Position numbers and translations under genes: made by a program | Notes under the pieces: model-generated | Database searches by the model: none | What the model was told of the DNA's origin: nothing | What the model saw: the letters and a program-made list of their open reading frames with translations, nothing else | DNA from: Halomicrobium katesii DSM 19301 | GTDB lineage: Archaea; Halobacteriota; Halobacteria; Halobacteriales; Haloarculaceae | NCBI RefSeq assembly: GCF_000379085.1 | Contig: NZ_KB905378.1 | Location: 789,764-853,763, forward strand | Reading direction: 5' to 3' | DNA length: 64,000 nucleotides | Shown: positions 1 to 9,647 of the stretch, piece after piece | Layout of the letters: each line of letters begins with the position of its first letter | How positions within the stretch are numbered: the stretch's first letter is position 1

Positions 1-97
1 AGAACGCCGTCGCTTCGACGGGACGGAAGGCGAGCGTTCGGATGGACTGTGCGTCGAGGGCGACCGTGTCGGAGTCGAAGGGCGGTGCGATGGACAT
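1..97 (-). CDS. N-terminal part of an unidentified protein (runs off the window)
   Basis: An ATG on the minus strand opens a frame that stays open to the window edge, giving 32 residues beginning MSIAPPFDSDTVALDA. A GGAG-like ribosome-binding motif lies about 10 nt before the ATG, and an AT-rich box (CATATAACG, near 135-143) is a possible promoter further upstream. Codon use is GC-rich like the neighbours. I do not recognise the family from so short a piece; the rest lies outside the window. Confidence 0.55.
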   Translation of the reverse strand, partial: MSIAPPFDSDTVALDAQSIRTLAFRPVEATAF

Positions 98-279
98 TGG
101 AGCGTTCTCCTCGCTCGTCGCTATGTCCGACACCGGCATATAACGGGCCGACGGTTGGGTAGAGTTTAGCTCGTTTCAGCGGAGGTAGTCGGTATTTTAC
201 ACCGCCGCGGCGGTGTTTCACGCGTTTCGAGACCGATCGAGAGCGACGGAGAAAATTTATCGGCGCTGTTAACACTGTA

Positions 280-534
280 TCAGCCGTTCGGATCGTAGCC
301 ACTGCCGGCGAGGACCGCGAGCACGTGCGCGACGAGCAGCGCCGACACGGCGAGAGTGGCCCAGTGACCGTCGACGAACAGGAGCGGAACGTAGACCACT
401 GGCAGGACGACGGCCAGCCAGAACGCCAGTCGGCGAGCGATCAGGACGGAGCTACGCAGGACCGTCCGCACCCGACAGACGAGCGCGGGTGCGCGGTCGA
501 CCCCACGCCGCTCGGTGGTTTCGGGTTCCGACAT
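280..534 (-). CDS. Small two-helix membrane protein, unknown function
   Basis: An 84-residue protein beginning MSEPETTERRG. A short acidic and polar N-terminus leads to a basic stretch and two hydrophobic segments (about residues 37-54 and 60-78), ending in a soluble tail SGYDPNG. A longer frame is open upstream, but I chose this ATG because a TATA-like TTAAAT lies about 33 nt before it and the upstream residues are Arg/His/Cys-rich, unlike a haloarchaeal protein. It likely sits in the cytoplasmic membrane. It does not form an obvious operon. I do not recognise a named family. Confidence 0.65.
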   Translation of the reverse strand: MSEPETTERRGVDRAPALVCRVRTVLRSSVLIARRLAFWLAVVLPVVYVPLLFVDGHWATLAVSALLVAHVLAVLAGSGYDPNG

Positions 535-808
535 CGTGGACGAGTACATATTGCCTGTCCAATCATTTAACAGTGAGGTGTGATAGCAATAGGCGTGCAA
601 AAGTGATCGACGCCGTCGAGAGTCGGAAAGTAAATTGCAGTGGCCGAACCAGTGTCGGGCCACCAGACGACCGATACTGCCGGCGATGAGTTCGGGAGGA
701 GAGTCGCCGCCCCGAGGCAGCGAGGCCGTTCACGCCGGCAGCCGGTAGTGGAACGGACACGCAGGCGCGAACGCTACGCATTTGTCACTGCGAGAGAACC
801 GGACGAGC

Positions 809-1453
809 ATGGACGCCGCGTGCTTCGACATGGACGGAGTGCTGGTGAACTCGGAGGACTACTGGATCGAACTGGAGCGCGGGGAGATCCTGCCGACGGC
901 GGTCCCCGACCAGGAGGTGCCGGTCGAGGAAGTGACCGGGATCTTCTACGAGGAGCAGTACGACGTGCTCGACGAGAGCTACGACCTGGCCGTCGACTAC
1001 GAGGCGTTCGTCTCGCTGTACGAGGGAGCGGCCGAGGAGATCTACGGCGAACAGGTCGAACTCACGCCCGGCGTGCGAGCGCTGCTGACGGAGCTGCGCG
1101 AGGCCGACGTGCCCGTCGCCATGGTGACGGCCTCGCCGCCCGAGTGGTACGAGATCGTCCTCGAACGGTTCGACCTCGGGGAGCTGTTCGACACCGTCGT
1201 CAGCGCCGCGGACCTCGACGGCCCCGGGAAGCCCGAGCCGACGATCTACGAGCGCGCCGCCGCCGAGCTGGGCGTCGATCCAGCGACCGCGCTGGCCGTC
1301 GAGGACTCCCACCACGGGACGACCGCGGCCCACCGCGCGGGGATGACCGTCGTCAGCTTCGGCGTCGGGGCGGCCGCGGGCGCGACCGAGAACGCCGACC
1401 TCGTCGCCGAGACGCCCGCCGAGATGGCCGAGATCGTCCGATCTCGACTCTGA
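809..1453 (+). CDS. HAD-superfamily hydrolase (phosphoglycolate phosphatase / beta-phosphoglucomutase type)
   Basis: This 214-residue protein has the full set of HAD motifs. Motif I is DMDGVL, with nucleophile Asp7 and acid/base Asp9. Motif II is the Thr/Ser in VTASP near residue 107. Motif III is Lys141 in GKPEP, and motif IV is Glu165-Asp166 in VEDSHHG. The alpha-helical cap between motifs I and II (residues 15-85) is the kind used by phosphoglycolate phosphatases and beta-phosphoglucomutases. It should hydrolyse a small phosphorylated metabolite in the cytoplasm; the substrate cannot be read from sequence. I start at the ATG just before the DxD motif; a longer frame from 782 adds nine Arg-rich residues that the family lacks. 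The gene converges on the helicase gene with a 3-nt gap. Confidence 0.88.
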   Translation: MDAACFDMDGVLVNSEDYWIELERGEILPTAVPDQEVPVEEVTGIFYEEQYDVLDESYDLAVDYEAFVSLYEGAAEEIYGEQVELTPGVRALLTELREADVPVAMVTASPPEWYEIVLERFDLGELFDTVVSAADLDGPGKPEPTIYERAAAELGVDPATALAVEDSHHGTTAAHRAGMTVVSFGVGAAAGATENADLVAETPAEMAEIVRSRL

Positions 1454-1456
1454 GCG

Positions 1457-3880
1457 TCATCGTTCGACACTGACGGTCCGGGACTCCCTGACCGGCGGGA
1501 TCGGCAACTCGGGGAAGGTGACCTCGATCGCGAAGGTGAGTTCGTCGGCGTCACCGCCGAACGCGGCGACCGGGACCGTCGCCTGACCGAGGTACGACGG
1601 TTTGGTGGTCATCTCGTGGCCGTTGACAGTCACGCGGATGCCGGCGCGGGCGCTGCCGGCGACCGAGCGGACCGTCACCTCGTGGAGTTCGCGCTCCCCG
1701 GCCGCGATCTGGTCCGGGAACTCGCCCCACTCGACGACGACGTTTGGCAGGTCGGTCGCGTTGTCGCGGACGCGCTCGGCGACGCTCTCGGAGAGCCCGG
1801 CCGCGACGAGTCCGGCGACGCCAGCGTCGACGACGTCTGCCGGCGTGCGAAAGCCCTCGGCGGCGAGCGTGCGCGCCCGTCCGGGGCCGACCCCGTCGAT
1901 CGCCGTGAGGCCCGCCGCGTCCGCGCTGACGCCGTTCTCGACGCGCGCCTCGACGCGGCGTGCGAGGTTGGCGGCGCGACCGCCCGCGAAGCGGTCGAGG
2001 AAGGCCCGCAGCGCGGCGAGCATGCGGAGCGCGTTCTGCTTGATGACCCAGGCGTCGCTCTGGAGCTCTGACGGCGTCGTTCCGGACATCGAGGAGCGGA
2101 GGATCGCCAGCACCTTCCGCTGGCCGGCGGTCAGCTCCTCGCCCCGTGAGCCGATCACCGCCGCGACGGCGTCTTCCTCGTCGCTGCGGGCGCTGACGCT
2201 GTCGAACTCCGTCGCACCGGCGACCGTCGAGAGGATCGCGTCCTCGTCGAAGCCGTCCGGGTCGGCCGCCGCACGGTCGGCGCAGTCCTTGAACCGACGG
2301 GCCGTCGCCAGCCGGAGGTAGAACTTCGAGGCCAGTCGACCGAGCGGGGTCCCCTCGACCGAGAGGTCGTCCATCTCGACGAAGCCGTCGGCGACGAGGT
2401 CTCCGAGCGTGTCTGAGACCCGCTCGCGGAGGTCGGTGCCGGCGGTGTACCGCTCGGGAGCGCGCTGGGCGCGCCGGTAGTAGAACGTGGTTTCGAGCCA
2501 GTCCATCACGTCCTCGATGTCGCCCAGCGTCCCCAGCGCGATCTCGGCGTTGAGGTGTGCGTCCAGATCGTCGGCGAGTCTGGACTCGATCTCTTTGCCC
2601 TCCCGCAGGAGGGTGCGGTACTTGTCGGCGTCGGCCCGATCACAGACGATCCAGGCGTAGCCCATGTCGTCGTACCCCGGCCGACCCGCGCGCCCGAGCA
2701 TCTGGAGCACGTCCAGCGGGCTCATGTCGACCTCGCCCTCCAGGGGGTCGTGGAGCTTCGTGTCCCGAATGACGACACAGCGGGCCGGGAGGTTCACGCC
2801 CCAGGCGAGCGTCGAGGTCGAGAACAGCAGCTGGATGAGCCCCCGTTTGAACCACTCCTCGACGCGGTCCTTGTCCTCGCGCGATAGACCGGCGTGGTGG
2901 AAGCCGACGCCGTCCAGCACCGACTGGCGGAGCGTGTCGTTGTCCAGTTCCGCCGCTTCAGTATGAAAATCGTACTCCCCGCGGGCCCCCATCGGCACGT
3001 CGCGCTCGACGATCTCGTCGCGGGCCTTCTTCGCGGCCTGGACGGTGTCCTGTCGCGAGGAGACGAACACGAGGGCCTGGCCCTCCTCGCGGATGTGTGG
3101 CTCGGCCAGATCCAGCGCCCGGTAGAGCCGCCGGTACTTGTCGGCGAAGGCGTTCTCGCCGTGGCTGTAGGTCTTCACGTCGGCGTTGAGCGGTACCGGC
3201 CGGTAGTCGTCGCCGAACTGAAAGGTCGTCTCGCTGGGCGCGTCGAGCCACGCCGCCACGTCGTCGACGTTCTCCATCGTCGCCGACAGCGCGACGACGC
3301 GGGGATCACACAGTCGACGGAGCCGCGAGACGGTCACCTCCAGTACCGACCCCCGTCGGTCCGAGTCCAGCAGGTGGACCTCGTCGATGAGACAGCAGTC
3401 CACGTCCGTGATGAACTCGTAGCGCCGGGAGTCGTGCTTGCGAGTGGCCGAGTCGGCCTTCTCCGGGGTCATCACGAGGATGTCGGCCCGCTCCGCTCGG
3501 CGGGGGTTGAGGTCGCGCTCGCCGGTGACGACGTACACCGAATACCCCAGGTCCTCGAAGCGCTCCCACTCGCTCTCTTTCTCGTTCGTCAGCGCTCGCA
3601 GCGGGGCCAGAAAGAGCGCGGTCCCGCCCGCCTGCAGGGTCTTGCAGATCGCGATCTCGGCCAGCGCGGTCTTGCCGCTGGCGGTGGGCGCGCTGACGAC
3701 GACGTTGTCGTCGCGATTCAGGAGCGCCGGGAGCGTCTCCGACTGCATCCGGTTGAACTCCTCGAACGGAAAGGCGTCGGCGAAATCCGGGAGCACGTCC
3801 GCGACCGCGACGGCTGGCTCCCCGTCGGCGCTCGGTGACACGTCAGATGGCGGGGGCCGTGTGCTCAAAGGCGTTTCCAT
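1457..3880 (-). CDS. Ski2-type DEAD/DEAH helicase with C-terminal HhH and Sec63/C2-like region
   Basis: An 807-residue superfamily 2 helicase. Walker A is APTASGKT (Lys70), motif II is DEVH (166-169), motif III is SAT near residue 199, and the second RecA domain holds FHHAG and QMLGRAGRPG (motif VI). After the winged-helix region comes a helix-hairpin-helix stretch (around 660-720, DGVGPGRARTLA). The C-terminal ~90 residues look like the beta-rich domain that follows Sec63 helical domains in Ski2/Brr2 proteins. It should unwind nucleic acid in an ATP-dependent way. It differs from the Hel308 also in this window, which has another N-terminus and no beta-rich tail, so its role may be in RNA or in repair; this is inference. 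The first ~35 residues are Pro/Ser-rich and the start could be a little further in. Confidence 0.88.
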   Translation of the reverse strand: METPLSTRPPPSDVSPSADGEPAVAVADVLPDFADAFPFEEFNRMQSETLPALLNRDDNVVVSAPTASGKTALAEIAICKTLQAGGTALFLAPLRALTNEKESEWERFEDLGYSVYVVTGERDLNPRRAERADILVMTPEKADSATRKHDSRRYEFITDVDCCLIDEVHLLDSDRRGSVLEVTVSRLRRLCDPRVVALSATMENVDDVAAWLDAPSETTFQFGDDYRPVPLNADVKTYSHGENAFADKYRRLYRALDLAEPHIREEGQALVFVSSRQDTVQAAKKARDEIVERDVPMGARGEYDFHTEAAELDNDTLRQSVLDGVGFHHAGLSREDKDRVEEWFKRGLIQLLFSTSTLAWGVNLPARCVVIRDTKLHDPLEGEVDMSPLDVLQMLGRAGRPGYDDMGYAWIVCDRADADKYRTLLREGKEIESRLADDLDAHLNAEIALGTLGDIEDVMDWLETTFYYRRAQRAPERYTAGTDLRERVSDTLGDLVADGFVEMDDLSVEGTPLGRLASKFYLRLATARRFKDCADRAAADPDGFDEDAILSTVAGATEFDSVSARSDEEDAVAAVIGSRGEELTAGQRKVLAILRSSMSGTTPSELQSDAWVIKQNALRMLAALRAFLDRFAGGRAANLARRVEARVENGVSADAAGLTAIDGVGPGRARTLAAEGFRTPADVVDAGVAGLVAAGLSESVAERVRDNATDLPNVVVEWGEFPDQIAAGERELHEVTVRSVAGSARAGIRVTVNGHEMTTKPSYLGQATVPVAAFGGDADELTFAIEVTFPELPIPPVRESRTVSVER

Positions 3881-3985
3881 ACTCGTGATCGCGGTGACCC
3901 ACTCGGTCCCCGCTCGGTGCCCGGGAGCGACGCGAGTGGACGGTCGTTCCGTACGTTTTTGCCCGCCCGTGCCTAATTTCCGTCA

Positions 3986-4909
3986 ATGAGTCGCGCCCGC
4001 AAGCCCGACTGGCTCAAGAGCCGGCCGCCGTCGGGACAGCGTTTCACGGAGATCAAACAGTCGCTGCGCGAGCGGGACCTCCACACAGTCTGTGAGGAGG
4101 CCAACTGTCCGAACGTGGGCGAGTGCTGGAGTGGCGAGGACGGGCCGGGGACGGCGACGTTCATGCTGATGGGCGATCGCTGTTCGCGCGGCTGTAACTT
4201 CTGTGACGTGGAGACCGGCGGGATGGAGCCGCTCGATCCCGACGAGCCCGAAAACGTCGCCGACGCGGTCGCGGACATCGGACTGGACTACGTCGTGCTC
4301 ACGAGCGTCGACCGCGACGACCTGCCCGACCAGGGCGCGGGCCACTTCGCCGAGACGATCCGGGCGATCAAAGAGCGTGACCCGTCGATTCTCGTCGAGT
4401 GTCTGATTCCGGACTTCCGGGGCGAGGAGCGGCTCGTCGAGCAGATAATCGACGCCGGCCCGGACGTGATCGCCCACAACGTCGAGACCGTCCAGCGCCT
4501 CCAGTGGCCCGTGCGAGACCGCCGGGCCGGCTACGAGCAGTCGCTGTCGGTGCTGGGCCAGGTCGACCGGGAGTCGGACATCTACACGAAGACGAGCCTG
4601 ATGCTCGGCGTCGGCGAGTACGCCCACGAGATCTACCAGACGCTCTCGGACCTGCGGGAAGTGGGGGTCGACGTGGTGACGCTGGGCCAGTACCTCCAGC
4701 CCTCCCGCTCGCACCTGGAGGTCTCGGAGTACGTCCACCCCGACGCGTTCGACACCTGGCGACGGGTCGCCGAGGAGGAACTGGAGTTTGCCTACTGCGC
4801 CTCGGGACCGATGGTCCGCTCGTCCTATCGCGCCGGCGAGCTGTTCGTCGAAGCGGTGCTGGAAGGCAACGATCCCGCGATCGCACGGCGGCGAGTGCGG
4901 GACCAGTAG
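3986..4909 (+). CDS. lipA: Lipoyl synthase
   Basis: A 307-residue radical SAM enzyme that inserts two sulfur atoms into octanoyl chains bound to the lipoyl domains of 2-oxoacid dehydrogenases and GcvH. Both iron-sulfur sites are visible: Cys36, Cys41 and Cys47 (CEEANCPNVGEC) for the auxiliary [4Fe-4S] cluster that supplies sulfur, and Cys66, Cys70 and Cys73 (CSRGCNFC) for the radical SAM cluster. The C-terminal Arg-Ser-Ser-Tyr of the family is present as RSSYRAGE. The length is normal. A short AT-rich stretch (CCTAATTTCCGTCA) precedes the ATG. The gene lies 2.6 kb upstream of the dehydrogenase operon whose E2 protein is its substrate. It converges on the cellulase gene. Confidence 0.96.
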   Translation: MSRARKPDWLKSRPPSGQRFTEIKQSLRERDLHTVCEEANCPNVGECWSGEDGPGTATFMLMGDRCSRGCNFCDVETGGMEPLDPDEPENVADAVADIGLDYVVLTSVDRDDLPDQGAGHFAETIRAIKERDPSILVECLIPDFRGEERLVEQIIDAGPDVIAHNVETVQRLQWPVRDRRAGYEQSLSVLGQVDRESDIYTKTSLMLGVGEYAHEIYQTLSDLREVGVDVVTLGQYLQPSRSHLEVSEYVHPDAFDTWRRVAEEELEFAYCASGPMVRSSYRAGELFVEAVLEGNDPAIARRRVRDQ

Positions 4910-4959
4910 GCAGCACACCGGCCGGCAGACGAACCCCGTCCGGTCCGGTGACCGGGCGA

Positions 4960-6597
4960 TCAGCTGTCGCGGATCTTCTCGCGGACCCAGACGCCGGACT
5001 CCTTGAGACTCTCTTTGGTCCACGGACCGCTGGGGAGCGAGCCTTCTTTCCACGCCGCGCCGGACCGCTTGTCGTCGGAGTAGTTCCAGTTGGTCCAGCT
5101 AACGTCGTACTCGTCCATGATATCGAGGAACCGCTGGGCCGACTCGAAGTCGTTGTCGCCGTCGCCGGTGTACTCCTGTGCGCCCCACTCCGAGACGAAG
5201 ACCGGCAGGCGCTTGGCCGCCCATTCGAGTTCGTCGCGGTAGGACTGGCCGTGTGAGGCCGCGTAGAAGTGGAAGGTGTACATGAAGTTCTCGGCCTCGA
5301 CGGGGTCGTCGACGATGTCCTGGGCGCTGGCACCGTCGGAGACGCCCAGCGACGCCCAGCCGTGAGTGCCACACATGACGACCGCGTCGGCGTCGTACTC
5401 GCGGATCACGGGTACCATCTCCTCGGCGTAGCTCCGGACGCGTGACCACTCGACATCGTTTGGTTCGTTGGCGATGTCGTACAAGACGTTGTCCTTGTCG
5501 GCGTGTTCCGGGACCACGTCGTCGAAGAACTGCTTGGCGAGGTCGATGTTTGCCCACGGATCGCCCGGAGAGAGCTGGTGCCAGTCGATCAGCGCGTACA
5601 TGCCCCGATCGGTCGCTTCCTCGACGAAGCGATTGACCTCCTGGGTGAACCCCTCAGGGTCGGTCTCGTAGCCGCCTTCCTGGACGTACATCGAGATCCG
5701 CAGGACATCGGCGTTCCAGTCGTCGGCCAGCGCGTCGAGTCCGTCGTCGGTGATGCAGTCGTCCCAGCCGTACCACTGGATGCCGTGCGTGCTCATTCCC
5801 CGTAGCTGGACGGGATCACCCTGTTCGTCGACGAGCTGGGTGTCGTCGACCCGGAGCTGGCCGTGGCGCTTGATCGGCGTGGTCTCGTTGGTGTCCTCGG
5901 AGACAGAGACGGTCTGGGTCGTGGTCGCGGTCCCACCGTCGTCGTCCGTGACCGTCAGTTCGACCGGGTAGTCGCCCGCCGTCTCGTAGACGTGGGTCGC
6001 GGTCTCGCCCATCGCCGTCTCCCCGCCACCGAAGTCCCACTCGTAGCTGACGATCGAACCGTCCGGGTCAGAGGCGCTCGCGCCGACGGTGAACTCCTGA
6101 CCCGGCCGGATTTCGGAGGGGTATCCAAACGACACCGAGGGCGGGGTGTTCGGGTCCTCGGCACACGGCCCGACTTCGGTCCACGGTCCCCAGTCGCTGA
6201 CGCCTGGCTCGTCGCCACTGGTCCACCACGACGCCTCCCAGAGGCTGCCGTCGTGAACCGCCTGAGTGCCGCTCTGGTACGTGACACTGGCGTCCCACGA
6301 TGCGACAGCCGTACAGTCCGGGCCGCCGGACGTACCGTCGTCCGGCGTTCCGTCGTCGCTCCCCCCACAGGAGCCGACTGTGGTCCAGACGGACGCGCTG
6401 GTCGAAGGCTCGGTCCCCTTGGTCCACCACTCGGCGGTCCAGAGCGTGCCGTCGTAGCGCACGCGGTCACCACCGGTGTAGGTCGCGCTGTCGTCCCACT
6501 CGGGGACGCCGGTGCAGTCTGTGGCCGATGCGAACCCGGAGACACCGGCGAAGCCGGCAAGTCCAGGGATCGTCTTGAGAAGATTGCGTCGTTTCAT
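4960..6597 (-). CDS. Tat-exported GH5 endoglucanase with two CBM5/12-like modules and a PKD domain
   Basis: A 545-residue secreted enzyme expected to cleave beta-1,4-glucan (cellulose) outside the cell. A twin-arginine signal (KRRNLLK, then a hydrophobic stretch to about residue 25, cut after ASA) is followed by two short aromatic, Cys-flanked modules (about 28-77 and 95-145; WxxxxxYxxGDRV then WxAxWWT pattern) typical of CBM5/12. A PKD domain follows (about 152-234; YEWDFG and YPVELTV). The GH5 catalytic domain runs from about 245 to the end, with acid/base Glu378 in ANEP and nucleophile Glu470 in VSEWG. I start at the ATG before the RR motif rather than 12 codons earlier. The module order resembles known haloarchaeal cellulases. 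It has no dockerin, so there is no link to the cohesin-like proteins at 33-37 kb. Confidence 0.92.
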   Translation of the reverse strand: MKRRNLLKTIPGLAGFAGVSGFASATDCTGVPEWDDSATYTGGDRVRYDGTLWTAEWWTKGTEPSTSASVWTTVGSCGGSDDGTPDDGTSGGPDCTAVASWDASVTYQSGTQAVHDGSLWEASWWTSGDEPGVSDWGPWTEVGPCAEDPNTPPSVSFGYPSEIRPGQEFTVGASASDPDGSIVSYEWDFGGGETAMGETATHVYETAGDYPVELTVTDDDGGTATTTQTVSVSEDTNETTPIKRHGQLRVDDTQLVDEQGDPVQLRGMSTHGIQWYGWDDCITDDGLDALADDWNADVLRISMYVQEGGYETDPEGFTQEVNRFVEEATDRGMYALIDWHQLSPGDPWANIDLAKQFFDDVVPEHADKDNVLYDIANEPNDVEWSRVRSYAEEMVPVIREYDADAVVMCGTHGWASLGVSDGASAQDIVDDPVEAENFMYTFHFYAASHGQSYRDELEWAAKRLPVFVSEWGAQEYTGDGDNDFESAQRFLDIMDEYDVSWTNWNYSDDKRSGAAWKEGSLPSGPWTKESLKESGVWVREKIRDS

Positions 6598-6793
6598 GGT
6601 TCGAATCCGGTGACATCCAGCCCCAACACCCACGTGGCCGACACACTGGTGCCGGCCGAGCGGCCAGTGTGTCAGTCCGACACATAATTTCTACGGCGAA
6701 AGCTTCTGCGATTTTCTGTCGCAGTCGTTCACTCATGCGGGAGAGGTTCGTAAATAGAAGCGGGCGACTCGTCGCCTCGACCGAGGACGGTCG

Positions 6794-7426
6794 GTGGTCA
6801 CACCGTCGACGCCGGAATCGGTTCGGACGGCAGGGCGGCGCGCACGGCACTGCCGGCACACGATTTATTGTCCGTCACTGCGATGGGAGAGCATCGACAG
6901 ACAAGGCCCGCGAGACCGACCGGACGAGATCCCGACCGTCGAGTCACTGCTTCGCTCGGCAGGCGTCCTCGAACCGACGGCCGACGGCACCGACCTCCGG
7001 CTCGCCGAAGGGTTCGCCGAGGCCTGGCACGAGCGGATGGATCAGATGCGCGGGGGCGACCGGGCGCTGCGCTGGCTGGCAGCCAGCGAGGGGCTCGACG
7101 CCGACGCCCTCGACGTGACCGAGGCGGACGATCGGTACGTCGTCGCGCACGGAGACGAAACGGTGGGCGCGTGGCACTCCAGAGCGGGGTTTCTCGCCGC
7201 GATCGTCGCCGAACCGACGATCAGAGAGTGGGTCGACGCGGCCCGACTGGCACGGCTCCCGGACGCGCCCCGCGAAGAGCTGGCAGCGCGACTCGTCATG
7301 TGTCTCGAACGGTGTCCGACGTGTGACTCGGCGCTCGCCTTCGAAGACCGCCGCGACGGCGAGAGCGGCGTCGCCCTCCGGTGTCGCGGCTGTGGGGCGA
7401 CAGTCGCGGTCAGTTCGATCGCGTGA
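6794..7426 (+). CDS. Hypothetical protein with C-terminal zinc ribbon; start unclear
   Basis: The body is a helical, acidic protein from about IPTVESLLRSAGVL, ending in a CxxC...CxxC zinc ribbon (CPTC and CRGC, 22-27 residues apart). The frame is open from an ATG at 6794, but its first ~45 residues are Arg/His/Cys-rich and unlike a real N-terminus. The likely promoter (TTTATT at 6864-6869) lies inside that stretch. After it there is no ATG, GTG or TTG in frame until residue 82 (MDQM). So either the true start is non-canonical, or a small indel lies near 6885-6935. Codon use is good from about 6930 on. I do not recognise a named family. It may be a nucleic-acid or zinc-binding protein. Confidence 0.6.
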   Translation: MVTPSTPESVRTAGRRARHCRHTIYCPSLRWESIDRQGPRDRPDEIPTVESLLRSAGVLEPTADGTDLRLAEGFAEAWHERMDQMRGGDRALRWLAASEGLDADALDVTEADDRYVVAHGDETVGAWHSRAGFLAAIVAEPTIREWVDAARLARLPDAPREELAARLVMCLERCPTCDSALAFEDRRDGESGVALRCRGCGATVAVSSIA

Positions 7427-7548
7427 GGAGGCACGCCGGGATAGTACCCACGTAGGAATTACCTTCGGTAATGCCACCGAGAGAGATATTCGTCCGCACA
7501 AACCATAAGCCGACCCCGCGACAACGTGTATCGTATGTCACACGGAAG

Positions 7549-8664
7549 GTGGTCCCACTGAGCGTCCTCCATCGCGACCCGACAGACCAGGTACAGGTAC
7601 TCGACGAGAACGGCGAGGTGCGGGACGGCGCGACGGTTCCCGACCTCGCGGACGAGGAACTCGTCGCGATCTACCGCGAGATGAAGCTGGCTCGTCACTT
7701 CGACCAGCGGGCGGTGAGCCTCCAGCGACAGGGTCGGATGGGGACGTACCCGCCGATGGCCGGCCAGGAGGGCGCACAGGTCGCGAGCGCCCACGCGCTG
7801 TCCGACGGTGACTGGGTGTTTCCGAGCTACCGGGAACACGCCGCGCTGCACGCACACGGGTGGCCGCTCGACCAGATCCTCCTGTACTGGATGGGATCGG
7901 AGGCCGGTAGCGACCCGCCGGACGGCGTCGCCGCGTTCACGCTGGCCGTCCCGATCGCGACGCAGATCCCCCACGCAACGGGCGCGTCGTGGGCCGGGAA
8001 GCTACGGGGGCAAGACGAGGTCCACCTGGCGTACTTCGGCGACGGCGCGACCAGCGAGGGAGACTTCCACGAGGGACTGAACTTCGCCGGCGTGTTCGAC
8101 ACCCCGACGGTGTTTTTCTGTAACAACAACCAGTGGGCCATCTCGGTCCCCCGAGAGCGCCAGACCGCCAGCGCGACGCTGGCCCAGAAGGCCAGCGCCT
8201 ACGGCTTCGAGGGGATCCAGGTCGACGGGATGGACCCGCTGGCCGTCTATCAGGTCACCAGCGAAGCCGTCGAGAAGGCCCGAGATCCGACCGGCGAGGA
8301 CCCGCGCCCGACCATGATCGAGGCGGTCCAGTACCGCTTTGGCGCACACACGACCGCCGACGATCCCTCCGTCTACCGGAGCGACGAGGAAGTCGAGCGC
8401 TGGCGGCGCAAAGATCCGATCCCGCGCATGGAGGCGTTCCTGCGGGATCGCGGACTCCTCGACGACGAGTCCGTCGAGGCCATCGAGTCGTCGATCGCCG
8501 ACGAGGTCGCCGACGCCATCGAGACGGCCGAGAGCTACGAGCGGCCAGCGCCCGAAGAGATGTTCGCACACGTCTACGCCGAGATGCCACAGCGGCTGCG
8601 AGACCAGCTCGACTACCTCGAAGCGCTGCGCGATCGCCACGGCGACGAGGTGTTGCTGGAATGA
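7549..8664 (+). CDS. pdhA: 2-oxoacid (pyruvate) dehydrogenase E1 component, alpha subunit
   Basis: A 371-residue thiamine-diphosphate enzyme subunit that, with the beta subunit, decarboxylates pyruvate (or a branched 2-oxoacid) and reductively acylates the E2 lipoyl group. The ThDP/Mg motif runs from GDGATSEG (164-171) to CNNN (191-194). The phosphorylation-loop region ([14 protein letters not shown]) and the N-terminal [13 protein letters not shown] of the family are present. I place the start at an in-frame GTG because haloarchaeal homologues begin close to SVLxRDP; an ATG at 7471 would add 26 basic residues. The stop overlaps the E1beta start (ATGA), which indicates translational coupling in an operon with the two genes that follow. 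Which oxoacid is used cannot be proven here. Confidence 0.92.
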   Translation: MVPLSVLHRDPTDQVQVLDENGEVRDGATVPDLADEELVAIYREMKLARHFDQRAVSLQRQGRMGTYPPMAGQEGAQVASAHALSDGDWVFPSYREHAALHAHGWPLDQILLYWMGSEAGSDPPDGVAAFTLAVPIATQIPHATGASWAGKLRGQDEVHLAYFGDGATSEGDFHEGLNFAGVFDTPTVFFCNNNQWAISVPRERQTASATLAQKASAYGFEGIQVDGMDPLAVYQVTSEAVEKARDPTGEDPRPTMIEAVQYRFGAHTTADDPSVYRSDEEVERWRRKDPIPRMEAFLRDRGLLDDESVEAIESSIADEVADAIETAESYERPAPEEMFAHVYAEMPQRLRDQLDYLEALRDRHGDEVLLE

Positions 8665-9644
8665 GCACCGACACGCAGGACCTGACCCTCGTCCAGTCGG
8701 TCCGGGACGGGCTCTACGGCGAGATGGACCGCGACGAGGCCGTGCTCGTGCTGGGCGAGGACGTGGGCGAGAACGGCGGCGTCTTCCGGGCCACACAGGG
8801 CCTGATCGAGGAGTTCCCCGACCGCGTGATCGACACGCCGCTGGCCGAGGCGGGCATCGTCGGCACCGCCATCGGCATGGCCGCCCACGGCCTGCGCCCG
8901 GTCCCGGAGATGCAGTTCTCCGGGTTCATGTACCCGGCCTTCGACCAGCTGGTGTCTCACGCCGCCCGCCTGCGGACCCGCAGCCGCGGGCGCTTCACCT
9001 GTCCGATGGTCGTCCGCGCGCCCTACGGCGGCGGCATCCGCGCGCCCGAGCACCACTCCGAGTCGAAGGAGGCCTTCTACGCTCACGAACCCGGTCTGAA
9101 GGTCGTCGTCCCCTCGACACCCGCCGACGCCAAGGGGCTGCTCGCGGCGTCGATCCGCGATCCCGACCCCGTCGTCTTCCTCGAACCGAAGCTGATCTAC
9201 CGGGCCTTCCGCGAGCCCGTCGACGCCGAGTGCTACACCGTCCCGCTTGGCGAGGCCGCCGTTCGCCGCGAGGGGTCGGACGTGACCGTCGTCACGTGGG
9301 GCGCGATGACGCGCCCGACCGTCGAGGCGGCCGAGGAGCTCGCCCCCGAGGTCGACGCCGAGGTGATCGATCTGCGGACCCTCTCGCCGATGGACACCGA
9401 GACCGTCGTCGAGAGCTTCAAGCGGACCGGTCGGGCCGTCGTCGTCCACGAGGCCCCCAAGACGGGCGGGCTGGCCGGCGAGGTGATCGCGACGATCCAG
9501 GAGGAGGCGCTGCTCTACCAGGAGGCCCCCGTCCAGCGCGTGACCGGCTTCGACACGCCGTTCCCGCTGTACGCCCTGGAGGACTACTACCTCCCCGAAC
9601 CCGCCCGGATCAAAGACGGTATCACAGACGCCTGTGAGTTCTAA
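8661..9644 (+). CDS. pdhB: 2-oxoacid (pyruvate) dehydrogenase E1 component, beta subunit
   Basis: A 327-residue transketolase-like subunit that pairs with the alpha subunit to complete the ThDP site. Family marks are [15 protein letters not shown] near the N-terminus, [17 protein letters not shown] (with the Glu that contacts the cofactor ring), [17 protein letters not shown] and the C-terminal GFDTPFP. It starts with ATG overlapping the E1alpha stop by 4 nt, and the E2 gene follows after 3 nt, so the three are one transcription and translation unit. The long frame open upstream in this phase is a shadow of E1alpha. Length is normal for the family. Confidence 0.95.
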   Translation: MSTDTQDLTLVQSVRDGLYGEMDRDEAVLVLGEDVGENGGVFRATQGLIEEFPDRVIDTPLAEAGIVGTAIGMAAHGLRPVPEMQFSGFMYPAFDQLVSHAARLRTRSRGRFTCPMVVRAPYGGGIRAPEHHSESKEAFYAHEPGLKVVVPSTPADAKGLLAASIRDPDPVVFLEPKLIYRAFREPVDAECYTVPLGEAAVRREGSDVTVVTWGAMTRPTVEAAEELAPEVDAEVIDLRTLSPMDTETVVESFKRTGRAVVVHEAPKTGGLAGEVIATIQEEALLYQEAPVQRVTGFDTPFPLYALEDYYLPEPARIKDGITDACEF

Positions 9645-9647
9645 TTC

